A stretch of 64,000 bases of DNA. Origin: Acidiferrobacteraceae bacterium (GTDB taxonomy: Bacteria; Pseudomonadota; Gammaproteobacteria; Arenicellales; UBA868). Below the pieces are notes generated by a model. It saw only the letters and a program-made list of their open reading frames with translations, was not told where the DNA came from and searched no databases. Location of the stretch: NCBI GenBank assembly GCA_002724185.1, contig PBOB01000027.1, positions 16,443 through 80,442 of the forward strand. Reading direction: 5' to 3'. Below are positions 17,607 through 26,485 of this stretch, in pieces (within the stretch, counting starts at the first letter, position 1; every line of letters starts with the position of its first letter). The position numbers and the translations under genes are program-made.

Positions 17607-18644
17607 TTATGGTGCAGGTATTAAGTATTTTCGGTGTAATAATTCTAGCTGTTTTGACAGTTCATCTGGGATATTGAAATCAAGTGCGGTGATAGCCTTT
17701 TCTAGATGAGAAAGTGAGGTTGCACCAACAATAGATGATGTTAAAAAGGGTCGACTAAGCACAAATGCATGAGCAAGGATTTCTGGAGCGACATTCCATT
17801 CAGCAGCCAGAGATATATATTCTTGAGTTGCATTTTCCGCTTGCGGATTAAAGTACCGATTGTTCTCAGGCCACAAGGCTGCTCGTGAGCCAGCTGGCCG
17901 GCTACCATGAAGGTATTTTCCAGTTAGTGCGCCAGCTGCAATGGGAGCGTATGCTAGAAGACTAATCTTTTCACGGAAGGAAATTTCAGAAAGCGCAATC
18001 TCATATTTTCGATTAAGTAGGTTATAGGCATTTTGTATTGAAGATGGCTTCAGATAGGTCCCAATAGGTTTGGAGCGCGATACAAAATCCATAACCCCCC
18101 ATGCACTTTCATTAGATACCCCCCATGAGCGAATTTGTCCAGCTTGTATTAGCTCATCAAGTGCTGAAATTGTGTCTTCTCGATTGGCGCCCTTTGCACT
18201 TACTGGACTAGTTTGTCCCAGATTTTGAAAGTCTGCCCAGCCCCGATCAGGCCAGTGGAGTTGGTACAGATCAATGTAGTCTGTTTTAAGCCGTTTTAGG
18301 CTTCCTTCTACAGCAGCTCTAATGGTTTTTTTATTGAAATCAGAAATACCGTTGCGAACGTGATGGCGGCCAGGCCCACAAACTTTTGTTGCAATAACTA
18401 ATTTAGATCTATGTCCTCTCATCTGCAGCCAATCACCGATAATTTCCTCAGTGCGTCCATAAGTTTCTTTCCGTGTTGCAACCGGATACATCTCAGCTGT
18501 ATCAAAAAAATTGATGCCATGGTCAATAGCATAGTCCATCTGTTCGAAACCATTTTCAGCAGTATTCTGTTCTCCCCAGGTCATGGTGCCTAGACAGATA
18601 TTTGACACTGAGATATTGGTCATCCCAAGAAAATTATATTTCAT
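17607..18644 (-). CDS. tas: aldo/keto reductase (Tas-like)
   Basis: The 345-residue protein is an NADPH-dependent aldo-keto reductase of the Tas branch. It begins MKYNFLGMTNISVSNICLGTM, close to E. coli Tas, and has the full catalytic tetrad Asp48, Tyr53, Lys87 and His130 (DLYQLHWPD). The RKETYGRTEEIIGDWL stretch (59-74) is also characteristic of Tas. The barrel reduces carbonyl compounds in the cytosol; the physiological substrate of Tas is not established. It stands 69 bases upstream of the EamA gene on the same strand. Confidence 0.87.
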   Translation of the reverse strand: MKYNFLGMTNISVSNICLGTMTWGEQNTAENGFEQMDYAIDHGINFFDTAEMYPVATRKETYGRTEEIIGDWLQMRGHRSKLVIATKVCGPGRHHVRNGISDFNKKTIRAAVEGSLKRLKTDYIDLYQLHWPDRGWADFQNLGQTSPVSAKGANREDTISALDELIQAGQIRSWGVSNESAWGVMDFVSRSKPIGTYLKPSSIQNAYNLLNRKYEIALSEISFREKISLLAYAPIAAGALTGKYLHGSRPAGSRAALWPENNRYFNPQAENATQEYISLAAEWNVAPEILAHAFVLSRPFLTSSIVGATSLSHLEKAITALDFNIPDELSKQLELLHRKYLIPAP

Positions 18645-18728
18645 TTCTCTATTAGACTGATTGGTTTATTCGTATAAAACTGCAGCGTAAGATGCACTAT
18701 AGCTGATATGTAAAATTCACTATTAGAA

Positions 18729-19385
18729 TCATTCTTGATTACCATAGGCAATTGACGTTGCATCTACAAAGACTGACCTAAGCATTGATTTTGTTAAGCG
18801 TTTTGTTTGTGTATTATAACGGCTACAGTGATAGGATGAGAGAAGAAATCTTCCATCGGCTAGTGCGTAATTGGCGCCATGGACAAAGGGAAAATTTACA
18901 AGTTTTAGTGACAGGGCTTTAGTTACCGATCTGTGAGCGATTCCACCCAGGGTTACCACCACGCCGCCCGTCGGAACAGCCCGCAATTCTGCTGCCAGAT
19001 AAGCATTGCATTCATTGATTTCAGATCCATTCGGGGTATTTTTTGGTGGGAGGCACTTAACTGCGTTCGTAATGCGGCAATTATTGAGCTTTAGTCCATC
19101 ATCAGCACTTATTGCTTTTTTTGTAGTGGCTATACCAAGATCAAATAGGGTTTCATATAGCAGAATACCAGCATGATCGCCTGTAAATGGTCGTCCCGTG
19201 GCATTGGCTCCATGCAAGCCGGGCGCAAGACCAACAATCAAAAGGCGAGCATTTCGGTCTCCAAATGGAGGCACAGGGCGACAATGATACTCCGGATATT
19301 TTTGAGACGTTTCCGACAAATAGTTGCTGAGGCGCGGGCAACGAGTACAGTTACTGTCATACCACTTTCTTGGTATTCGTTTCAT
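18729..19385 (-). CDS. family-5 uracil-DNA glycosylase (UDGb-type)
   Basis: The 218-residue protein removes uracil and probably other deaminated bases from DNA. Motif 1, GLAPGLHGANATGRPFTGD (52-70), is diagnostic of family 5 UDGb enzymes. Motif 2 is SSYHCSRYNTQTKRLT. The iron-sulfur cluster ligands are visible as CxxC (Cys13, Cys16) and two later Cys (Cys111, Cys126) around LPPKNTPNGSEINEC. In motif 1 Ala replaces the usual Arg or Asn after GAN in some relatives. Family 5 enzymes are more common in thermophiles, actinobacteria and alphaproteobacteria than in enterics. Standalone gene. Confidence 0.87.
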   Translation of the reverse strand: MKRIPRKWYDSNCTRCPRLSNYLSETSQKYPEYHCRPVPPFGDRNARLLIVGLAPGLHGANATGRPFTGDHAGILLYETLFDLGIATTKKAISADDGLKLNNCRITNAVKCLPPKNTPNGSEINECNAYLAAELRAVPTGGVVVTLGGIAHRSVTKALSLKLVNFPFVHGANYALADGRFLLSSYHCSRYNTQTKRLTKSMLRSVFVDATSIAYGNQE

Positions 19386-19487
19386 GCGCTAATTTGTTAA
19401 GTGCATTTCTAACATAGATAGTCTTGTATAGTATATTTATACTTTGAGCTTCAGACTCTACTACAGAGTTAGAGTTCTACAATAAAG

Positions 19488-20309
19488 ATGCTAGTGTTTG
19501 TTTGGAGACAAGAGGATAACATAGTGATAGTAGAACAGATTTGGACTGGGAATGCTTGGCGAAATTTCAACTATTTAATTGTTTGTGGTGAAACTGGTGA
19601 AGCAGCAGCTATCGATCCATTAGATCATAGCAAGTGCTTGAGCAAGGCAAACGAAATGGGCTGGAATATCACGCAGATTATAAATACACATGAACATCAA
19701 GATCATACGGGTGGGAATGAGGCTCTTGTTGCAGCTACTGGTTCTAGGCTTTTAGCGCACCATAATGCTGACATACCCAATGTAGATAAATTGCTTGTGG
19801 CTGGCGACATTGTCCGCATTGGTAAGACAGTTGAGCTTGAGGTGCTTGACACGCCTGGACATACGATGAGCCATGTTTGCTTATTGGCACATACTGATAT
19901 TCCGTCGCTGTTCTCCGGCGACACCCTATTTAATGCAGGAGCCGGAAATTGTCATAACGGCGGCCATCCAGAGCAGTTATTTCAGACATTTTCACGGCAG
20001 CTGGAGGCGCTTTCTGATGACACCAGAATTTATCCAGGCCATGACTACTGGGCCAATAATTTAGCATTTACATTGGATCGTGAGCCGAACAATAAACTAG
20101 CTGCGGATCTACTAGATAACATACATGTTAATGATCCAAATCAGTCTTTAATATCAACCCTCAAGTTAGAGCGTCAAATTAATACATTTCTCCGACTTTC
20201 GAATCCACTGATAATACAAAATCTACGAGAGTCGTTTCCCGATCTGTCTGAGATGCCGGATCCGAAGGAAGTCTTTCTTCGACTACGCGAATTGCGCAAT
20301 GATTGGTGA
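19488..20309 (+). CDS. metallo-beta-lactamase-fold hydroxyacylglutathione hydrolase-like protein
   Basis: The 273-residue protein is of the glyoxalase II type. The metal motif THEHQDH is at residues 67-73, a further Asp and His lie in GDTLFNAG and PGHDYW, and the C-terminal LRLRELRNDW matches GloB. Glyoxalase II hydrolyses S-lactoylglutathione to lactate and glutathione. The ATG at 19488 lacks a ribosome binding site, whereas a GTG at 19524 (giving MIVEQIWTGNAWRNF) has GAGG about nine bases upstream and fits the family start better, so the true protein is probably about 261 residues. The last 11 bases overlap the next gene, indicating coupling to the FIST protein. Confidence 0.86.
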   Translation: MLVFVWRQEDNIVIVEQIWTGNAWRNFNYLIVCGETGEAAAIDPLDHSKCLSKANEMGWNITQIINTHEHQDHTGGNEALVAATGSRLLAHHNADIPNVDKLLVAGDIVRIGKTVELEVLDTPGHTMSHVCLLAHTDIPSLFSGDTLFNAGAGNCHNGGHPEQLFQTFSRQLEALSDDTRIYPGHDYWANNLAFTLDREPNNKLAADLLDNIHVNDPNQSLISTLKLERQINTFLRLSNPLIIQNLRESFPDLSEMPDPKEVFLRLRELRNDW

Positions 20310-21450
20310 GTTTATGCCAAATCGTCCAACCAACCAATTTGCGATAGCAAATTCTACTGAGAAGTCATGGTTCGACGCAGTAGATGATTGTTGCTCTCAG
20401 ATATCTTCTAACATGGCAAGTGAGTCGCTCGGGTTTATTTACAGCAGTGGCTATAGTAAAGAACAAGTTGGCCTGATCTGTAAGCGATTAGCAGATCAAA
20501 TTACTACAGGAGGCTGGATCGGTGCAACCGGCGTGGGTATTCTTCGAAACAGTCAAGAACACTACGATGAAGCGGCACTCAATGTAATGATTGGTGATTT
20601 TCCAGAGAATTCATTCCGAATTTTCTCGGAAGTTGTTACTGACTTAAAAGAATTTTACCAAACGCATTGTGCTTGGTTTCAATCAAATCTTCAGAACTTT
20701 GCAGTAGTTCATGCTGATCCAGCGACTTCTGGCTTGTTAGAATTACTACCTTCTCTCTCTGATATGTTAGGAGGAGGTTATTTAGTTGGAGCCTTGAGTT
20801 CATCACATGAAAAACCAACGCAGATTGTAAACGGACGTACAAGTGATAATGTATCTGGCGCTTTGTTTTCTGAAAGTGTGATGATCCATGCTGGTCTAAC
20901 ACAGGGGTGTTCACCCATCGGCCCACATCGAGAAATTACAAAAGTTGACAAAAATATTATTGTGTCTATTGATGGACGACCCGCTTTTGAAGTTCTTATG
21001 GAAGACATAGGTAGAGAGTTTGTGGAAGATGTTTCTTTGGTTTCGGATAGAATATTTGCAGCTTTACCTGTTGTAGGATCGGACACTCGTGATTATGTCG
21101 TTAGAAATATTGTTGGGATAGATACTGATAGCAATCTTATTGCGATTGGAGATCGAGTCGGAATCGGTGATCCAATTATGTTTTGTCAGCGTAATCAGTT
21201 TACAGCGAAAGATGATTTGATTCGCATGCTTCGAGATTTGAAAAAGAGATGTGGCCATTCTATTCCTAGGGGTGGAATATATTTTTCGTGTCTCGGCCGT
21301 GGTCGTCATACGTTTGACGATGACTCTATGGAAATGAAATTAATCAAGCAGGAGTTCGGTGATTTTCCTCTTGTAGGATTCTTTGCTAATGGAGAAATCA
21401 GTCACCGACGCTTGTATACATACACCGGTGTTATGACGTTATTTATGTAG
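20299..21450 (+). CDS. FIST-domain sensory protein
   Basis: The 383-residue protein has FIST_N (about 55-260) and FIST_C (about 260-375) sequence features, such as GATGVGILRNSQEHYDEAALNV, LTQGCSPIGPHREITKVDKNII and GGIYFSCLGRGRHTFDD. FIST domains are thought to bind small ligands such as amino acids and are often fused to or encoded beside signal transduction proteins. Here it stands alone, between the glyoxalase II-like gene (11-base overlap) and an aminotransferase gene (8-base gap), so it may sense a metabolite of that operon. An internal ATG at 20314 is an alternative start. No membrane segment is seen. Confidence 0.83.
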   Translation: MIGEFMPNRPTNQFAIANSTEKSWFDAVDDCCSQISSNMASESLGFIYSSGYSKEQVGLICKRLADQITTGGWIGATGVGILRNSQEHYDEAALNVMIGDFPENSFRIFSEVVTDLKEFYQTHCAWFQSNLQNFAVVHADPATSGLLELLPSLSDMLGGGYLVGALSSSHEKPTQIVNGRTSDNVSGALFSESVMIHAGLTQGCSPIGPHREITKVDKNIIVSIDGRPAFEVLMEDIGREFVEDVSLVSDRIFAALPVVGSDTRDYVVRNIVGIDTDSNLIAIGDRVGIGDPIMFCQRNQFTAKDDLIRMLRDLKKRCGHSIPRGGIYFSCLGRGRHTFDDDSMEMKLIKQEFGDFPLVGFFANGEISHRRLYTYTGVMTLFM

Positions 21451-21458
21451 GAGGGCTT

Positions 21459-22670
21459 ATGATGCACATCTTTTCTGATCGTATAGAACGAATCCAGGTT
21501 TCACCTACAGCGAAGATCAGTGATCGTGCACGCCAACTGAAAGCCATGGGTGTCGATATAATCAGCCTGAGTCAAGGCGAATCTGATTTTGAGACTCCGA
21601 GTTCGATTAAGAAAGCAGCGAGACGAGCAATAGATGAGGGATTTACTAGATATACTCAAATCGATGGGGTGCCAGAGCTGAAAGAGGCGGTGTGTGCGAA
21701 ATTTCGGGATGAGAACAATATTAGCTATCAGATGTCTGAGATCACAGTTACATCTGGCTGCAAACAATTGCTATTTAATGCCTTAATGACATTAGTCAAC
21801 AATGGGGATGAAGTAATTATCCCATCTCCTTACTGGGTATCATATGTAGCGATGGTAGAAATTGCTGATGGAAGTCCGGTTGTTATCCCATGTAAATCAG
21901 CGAATAACTTTAAGCTGACACCGGAGCAGCTAGACGCTAGCATTACGCCGAAAACGCGTTGCCTGATTTTGAATAGTCCATCTAATCCCTCAGGCGCGGT
22001 ATATAGTCGATCCGAGCTATCTGCTTTGGCAGAAGTATTGTTGGAGCATCAGCAAGTCATCATCATCGCTGATGATATTTATGAACACCTCGTTTACGGA
22101 AAAGCAGAATTTTCTACCATAGCAGAAGTCGAACCGCAACTTAAGAGTCGCACGTTGACATGCAATGGTATGTCAAAGGCCTACTCAATGACTGGCTGGA
22201 GAATTGGGTTTGCCGGTGGGCCAGAGCCATTAATCCAAGCTATAAATAAGCTTCAGTCACAGTCAAATTTTCATCCAGCGTCGATCTCGCAGTATGCAGC
22301 CATTGCAGGTTTAAGTGGAGACAAGCACTTCTTAAAGGAAAGGCGTTCAGCATATCAAGAGCGTCGGGATACTCTCGTTAGAGAGCTAAATCATATTTAT
22401 GGGATTGAATGCTCTATACCGGATGGGGCATTTTATGTGTTTCCATCATGTGCAGATTTATTGGGTCATCTAACGCCTGATGGGGATACGCTAAAGACAG
22501 ATTCAGATATCGTGAAATTCTTTCTCGATACTGCAGGAGTCGCTCTTGTACCAGGAGAGGCATTTGGTTACCCAGGTTATTTTCGTGCATCATATGCAAC
22601 TGATATTGACACCCTTTTAAGAGCCTGTGAGCGACTTAGGACTGCGTCTGAGAAACTTATTTCTGTTTGA
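21459..22670 (+). CDS. class I/II pyridoxal-phosphate aminotransferase (aspartate-type)
   Basis: The 403-residue protein is a fold-type I aminotransferase. The PLP-binding lysine is Lys240 in MSKAYSMTGWRIG. NSPSNPSGA (172-180) and IADDIYEHLVY are the substrate/PLP contacts, and a late FRASYATD carries the carboxylate-binding Arg. The Iγ-type signature (SPTAKISDRARQL, LSQGESDFETP) points to aspartate or prephenate-like acceptors, as in AspC/AatA of Thermus and rhizobia. It would be cytosolic. A strong ribosome binding site, GGAGG, precedes the first of two ATGs. It sits eight bases after the FIST gene. Confidence 0.9.
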   Translation: MMHIFSDRIERIQVSPTAKISDRARQLKAMGVDIISLSQGESDFETPSSIKKAARRAIDEGFTRYTQIDGVPELKEAVCAKFRDENNISYQMSEITVTSGCKQLLFNALMTLVNNGDEVIIPSPYWVSYVAMVEIADGSPVVIPCKSANNFKLTPEQLDASITPKTRCLILNSPSNPSGAVYSRSELSALAEVLLEHQQVIIIADDIYEHLVYGKAEFSTIAEVEPQLKSRTLTCNGMSKAYSMTGWRIGFAGGPEPLIQAINKLQSQSNFHPASISQYAAIAGLSGDKHFLKERRSAYQERRDTLVRELNHIYGIECSIPDGAFYVFPSCADLLGHLTPDGDTLKTDSDIVKFFLDTAGVALVPGEAFGYPGYFRASYATDIDTLLRACERLRTASEKLISV

Positions 22671-22697
22671 GATCGTTATTAGCAGTTTTACAATGAA

Positions 22698-23729
22698 ATG
22701 GTCCGAATAAATCTATATAGCGATACGCAGACACAACCGACTATCGGAATGCGGCAGGCTATGTCGCGGGCGGAAGTCGGCGATGAGCAGCAATTCTTAG
22801 ATCCGAGCGTCAATCAACTATGCGATGAAGTATCTAAACTTCTGCGCAAGGATAGCGCACTTTTTCTCCCTTCTGGCACTATGTGCAATCAAATTGCTCT
22901 TGCTGTTCATTGTGTTGCTGGAGATGAAATCATTGCTGATCAGACTTCCCATGTTATAAATAACGAAGCGGCTGGTGCCGCTGCAATCTGTGGAGCTGCT
23001 ATTAGGCCGATTCAAGGTAAGCGTGGCATCTTTAGTGCCGATGATGTCGAGCGATCATTACGTGCTGGCAGGGCGCTTGAGCCGAGGTCGCGTCTGGTAG
23101 TGGTTGAGCAGTCATCTAATGCTGGTGGAGGATCTATTTGGCCAATAAAAACACTAGAAGAAATTTCAGTAGTAGCACGCACGCATGATCTAGCAATGCA
23201 CATGGATGGTGCACGTCTACTAAACGCTACGGTTTCGTCAGGTATCGATGCCTATCGCTATGCGAATACGGTTGATTCCGTTTGGTTAGATCTAAGTAAA
23301 GGATTGGGATGCCCTATTGGTGCTGTGTTGGCCGGCTCGGATAATTTCATTAGAAAGGCATGGCGTTGGAAACATCGACTTGGCGGTGCAATGCGCCAAG
23401 CTGGTGTTATAGCAGCAGCTGGACTTTATTCGCTAGAACATCATGTAGCCCGCCTGGCAGAAGATCATAGTAATGCCAAGCTTTTTGCACAGCTCGTCAG
23501 CTCAATAGAGGGCGTCACTGTGCTGAATCCCGAAGTCGAGACTAATCTTGTTTTTTTTGATGTATCCCAAACCAAGTATACATCTGCAGATCTGTCAACT
23601 GAGTTGAGAAATCATGGAGTTTGGATAGGCGCACCAACGTCGACTTCAATGAGAGCAGTGACACATCTTGATATCAGCCAGTCAGACATTGAAGAAGCCG
23701 CTGATCTAATCCGACAGTTAATTAGCTAA
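22698..23729 (+). CDS. ltaE: low-specificity L-threonine aldolase
   Basis: The 343-residue PLP enzyme cleaves L-threonine/allo-threonine to glycine and acetaldehyde. The signature is present: RINLYSDTQTQPTIGMRQAM at the start, DQTSHV with PLP-stacking His85, HMDGAR (168-173), and the Schiff-base Lys201 in WLDLSKGLG. Length matches LtaE (333-345). The start is the second of two nearby ATGs (22693 and 22698); the first is out of frame. It lies 27 bases after the aminotransferase gene and could share its transcript, and converges with the phosphotransacetylase gene. Confidence 0.9.
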   Translation: MVRINLYSDTQTQPTIGMRQAMSRAEVGDEQQFLDPSVNQLCDEVSKLLRKDSALFLPSGTMCNQIALAVHCVAGDEIIADQTSHVINNEAAGAAAICGAAIRPIQGKRGIFSADDVERSLRAGRALEPRSRLVVVEQSSNAGGGSIWPIKTLEEISVVARTHDLAMHMDGARLLNATVSSGIDAYRYANTVDSVWLDLSKGLGCPIGAVLAGSDNFIRKAWRWKHRLGGAMRQAGVIAAAGLYSLEHHVARLAEDHSNAKLFAQLVSSIEGVTVLNPEVETNLVFFDVSQTKYTSADLSTELRNHGVWIGAPTSTSMRAVTHLDISQSDIEEAADLIRQLIS

Positions 23730-23743
23730 TAACCACCTGGCCA

Positions 23744-24757
23744 CTATGAGGGGTTGTTACGTAGTAGTACCTGACATGCTGTTACCGCAATATTTTGTAG
23801 TATATCCTCAGAGGAACAGCCTCGAGATAGGTCGCTGACCGGATAGTTCAAACCTTGCATAATAGGGCCAATGGCTGTTGCATTAGATGTGCGCTCAGCT
23901 AATTTGTAGGCGATATTTCCTGCATCCAAGCTTGGAAATACGAAAACGTTGGGCTTCTTGTAGTGCATTGCCGATCCAGTTTTTGCCCTAAAAATCTCTG
24001 AAGAAATAGCCGCATCTAGTTGAATCTCACCAACGACAGATATATTAGGATATTCCTTTTCCAAGATTTTCGTTGCTTTCCGAACTTTTGAAACATGGGG
24101 GTGTCGAGCGCTTCCTAGGGTTGAGAATGATAGCATCGCTACAGAAGCCGGTTCATCAAGAATTAGCTCCGCATTGCATGCGGTATTTGCAGCAATATTT
24201 GCTAATTCATGCTCATCGGGGTTTACAACAAGTCCACAGTCAGCAAATAGAACTGGACCCTGTATACCATTTGCTGAGTTACCAAAAAGCATAAGGAAGA
24301 AGCTGGATACCACATTGCAGTCTGGCCGTTGACCAACAATTCTAATAGCGTGTCGTATAACCTCAGCAGTAGGTGTTGCAGCGCCTGCTATACAGGCATG
24401 CGCATCTCCCATAGCTACCATGCAGTTTGCGTAGACTATAGATTGTGATGCTTGTTGTATGGCCGTATTCTCAGATAATTGAGATTTAGTTCTTGTCTTA
24501 ATTAGCAGCTCTGCATATCGATTAATCCTTGAAGAGGTCTCTGGATTAATTATAGTAACTCCCTCAAGTTCTATATTTTGCTGAGTAGCACGTGCGCGAA
24601 TTATATCCACGTCACCAAGTATTACTATCTCAGCAATCCCGCTAGTAGTAGCATCAGCAGCCGCACGAATAACTCGGATATCATCTCCCTCAGGTAGTAC
24701 TATTAGAGCATTTGAGGCTCTTGCTCTAGCAATAATATTCTCAGGCAATTGATTCAT
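23744..24757 (-). CDS. pta: phosphate acetyltransferase (short Pta/EutD type)
   Basis: The 337-residue protein is a complete PTA_PTB domain, the short form without the N-terminal DRTGG region. It begins MNQLPENIIARARASNALIVLPEGDD, and NPDEHELANIAANTA, PVLFADCGLVVNPD, SMAMLSFSTLGSA-like (VAMLSFSTLGSARHPHVSKV) and FPSLDAGNIAYK are the usual conserved blocks. It interconverts acetyl-CoA plus phosphate and acetyl phosphate in the cytosol. No acetate kinase or xsc gene is next to it. Its 3' end converges on the threonine aldolase gene with a 14-base gap. Confidence 0.9.
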   Translation of the reverse strand: MNQLPENIIARARASNALIVLPEGDDIRVIRAAADATTSGIAEIVILGDVDIIRARATQQNIELEGVTIINPETSSRINRYAELLIKTRTKSQLSENTAIQQASQSIVYANCMVAMGDAHACIAGAATPTAEVIRHAIRIVGQRPDCNVVSSFFLMLFGNSANGIQGPVLFADCGLVVNPDEHELANIAANTACNAELILDEPASVAMLSFSTLGSARHPHVSKVRKATKILEKEYPNISVVGEIQLDAAISSEIFRAKTGSAMHYKKPNVFVFPSLDAGNIAYKLAERTSNATAIGPIMQGLNYPVSDLSRGCSSEDILQNIAVTACQVLLRNNPS

Positions 24758-24873
24758 GACGCGCAGGTATCCTTATTTTCTTTGGCTTGCGAATGTTAAG
24801 AATAAATAATTTGTTACTCGCATTTATTTAGGGATCTGTTGGTAAAAGCTATTGCACACAAATTACTTGTTAT

Positions 24874-25806
24874 CTATGAGGCCGGTTTGCTTTTGTGCTT
24901 TGAAGATTGCGAATCAACAGCGCCACAAATTGCCACCAAAATTATGGCGGAAACGATAATACCACCACCAATGATTGTAGCGGTTGTTGGAATTTCACCA
25001 ACTCCGATCCAGACTAGTATGGGCCCAACAATAATTTCTGTTAGTGACAACAACGTCAGCTCCACAGCTAGTAGATGACGTGCACCGGCAATGAACAACA
25101 GAAAGCCGAAGCCAATCTGGAAAATTCCTAAACTAATACTATAGATTAGATCCATTGGCAATAAAAGGAGGTTATCCTGGGAAAGTATAATTCCCGCTAG
25201 GGCAAATACAGAAGCAAAAACACTGCCATAGAGGATAGTTGGCAGCGTATCAATATTTTTCTGGTAACGTAAGGAGATAGTCATACCTGAAAAGCCGAGT
25301 GCAGCAATTAGGGCAGCGAAATTTCCAGCGCCTCCACCAGATTGAATCTCTCCATTCGTCATTATTGTAAGTCCGATAGCTGCAAGAAGCATTGCGTACC
25401 ATGTATATCTAGTAATACGTTCATTAAGCAGTATTCGCACAATGATTGCTGAAAAAAACGGCGCGGCTGCCAATACAAACATGGCATTAGCAACGGTTGT
25501 AAGATCAAGAGCGAGTATATATCCAGTGAACGCAATACCTAAACATCCGCCGCCTATGACAGCTGGTTTAATCTTGCATTGCAACGCAGATAGTGCAGCA
25601 GTGCGATATCGAAACAGCAGAATTACCGTCAAAAAAATAAAAAGGGAAGTGGATCGAAAGAAAAGAACTTGCCAGGGTGAGGCAGCTTCAATCCATCGGA
25701 AAATAATACCCGAAAGACTCCAACAAACACCAGCTAGCAACACAAGTACAATGCCAGATTTACGATTTGAATTCAGGACTCGTTTAGTTTCCACTTTGAA
25801 TATCAA
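24874..25806 (-). CDS. EamA/DMT-family transporter
   Basis: This 310-residue membrane protein has two five-helix EamA repeats; the first is LSGIIFRWIEAASPWQVLFF to about residue 145, and the second runs from GMTISLRYQ to the end, including LLFIAGARHLLAVELTLL. It is a separate paralogue of the 16.7 kb gene. Family members export or import amino acids, nucleosides or drugs; the substrate is unknown. It is separated from the upstream methyltransferase gene by 14 bases on the same strand, so co-transcription is likely. It ends 116 bases before the start of the phosphotransacetylase gene. Confidence 0.87.
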   Translation of the reverse strand: MIFKVETKRVLNSNRKSGIVLVLLAGVCWSLSGIIFRWIEAASPWQVLFFRSTSLFIFLTVILLFRYRTAALSALQCKIKPAVIGGGCLGIAFTGYILALDLTTVANAMFVLAAAPFFSAIIVRILLNERITRYTWYAMLLAAIGLTIMTNGEIQSGGGAGNFAALIAALGFSGMTISLRYQKNIDTLPTILYGSVFASVFALAGIILSQDNLLLLPMDLIYSISLGIFQIGFGFLLFIAGARHLLAVELTLLSLTEIIVGPILVWIGVGEIPTTATIIGGGIIVSAIILVAICGAVDSQSSKHKSKPAS

Positions 25807-25820
25807 TACCTAGATGGCGC

Positions 25821-26468
25821 CTAAATCTCCGGGCGACGCCATAGCGTAGCCAACCACGGTTGCTGGGAACACGGTTTATCCTTTGGCCGATAATAGTAAT
25901 CTAATTCATCAAAACCGGCCTCAATAACATATGCTCGCCAGGTTTCGTGCTCTAAGAATGAGCAATAGCGGCCTGCAGAGAAGTGTTCTATATTGTCTCC
26001 TCTAGGATTAGAGCAGAACAAAACTCCGCTTGGTTTTAACGATAGATACAATTCGCGCAAGACGCGTGGTAGTTCCTGCGTCGGCACATGAAACATTGAC
26101 GCGTTCGCAAAAATCCCGTCAAAGAAAAGTACAGGAAGTTGTAGATGAAGAAAGTTCTGATGCCAGACTTTGCACTGCGTGTATCTCCTAGCCATGTCTA
26201 CAAATACCTTGCAGCCATCGACACCGATTGCGTTATGACCTAAACGCGAAAAGCTCACCAGATCTCTTCCGGGTCCACAGCCGAAGTCTAGAATCGAGAG
26301 TGGTGGTTCGTGTTCGATACAGCCTAGTAATGCATCTATATTTTGCGTGACATCATGATCCTGAGTGCTATTCCAAAATGATTCTGCATAAGTTGCATAG
26401 TGCTGCAGAGTCTTTTTGCTTAAAGTCCTTAGCTCATCTGGCGCTAGGTCATGCAATGCTTCCATCAT
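25821..26468 (-). CDS. class I SAM-dependent methyltransferase
   Basis: The 215-residue protein has the SAM motif I ILDFGCGPGRDLVSF (about 59-73), an acidic loop IGVDGCK and a motif IV-like FDGIFANASMFHV. The compact size resembles TehB-type or small-molecule methyltransferases. The substrate is unknown. It lies 17 bases downstream of the Atm1-type ABC transporter and 14 bases upstream of the EamA gene, all on the minus strand, which suggests a small operon in which a methylated compound might be exported (inference). Confidence 0.82.
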   Translation of the reverse strand: MMEALHDLAPDELRTLSKKTLQHYATYAESFWNSTQDHDVTQNIDALLGCIEHEPPLSILDFGCGPGRDLVSFSRLGHNAIGVDGCKVFVDMARRYTQCKVWHQNFLHLQLPVLFFDGIFANASMFHVPTQELPRVLRELYLSLKPSGVLFCSNPRGDNIEHFSAGRYCSFLEHETWRAYVIEAGFDELDYYYRPKDKPCSQQPWLATLWRRPEI

Positions 26469-26485
26469 AAAGGATTCACTATCAA

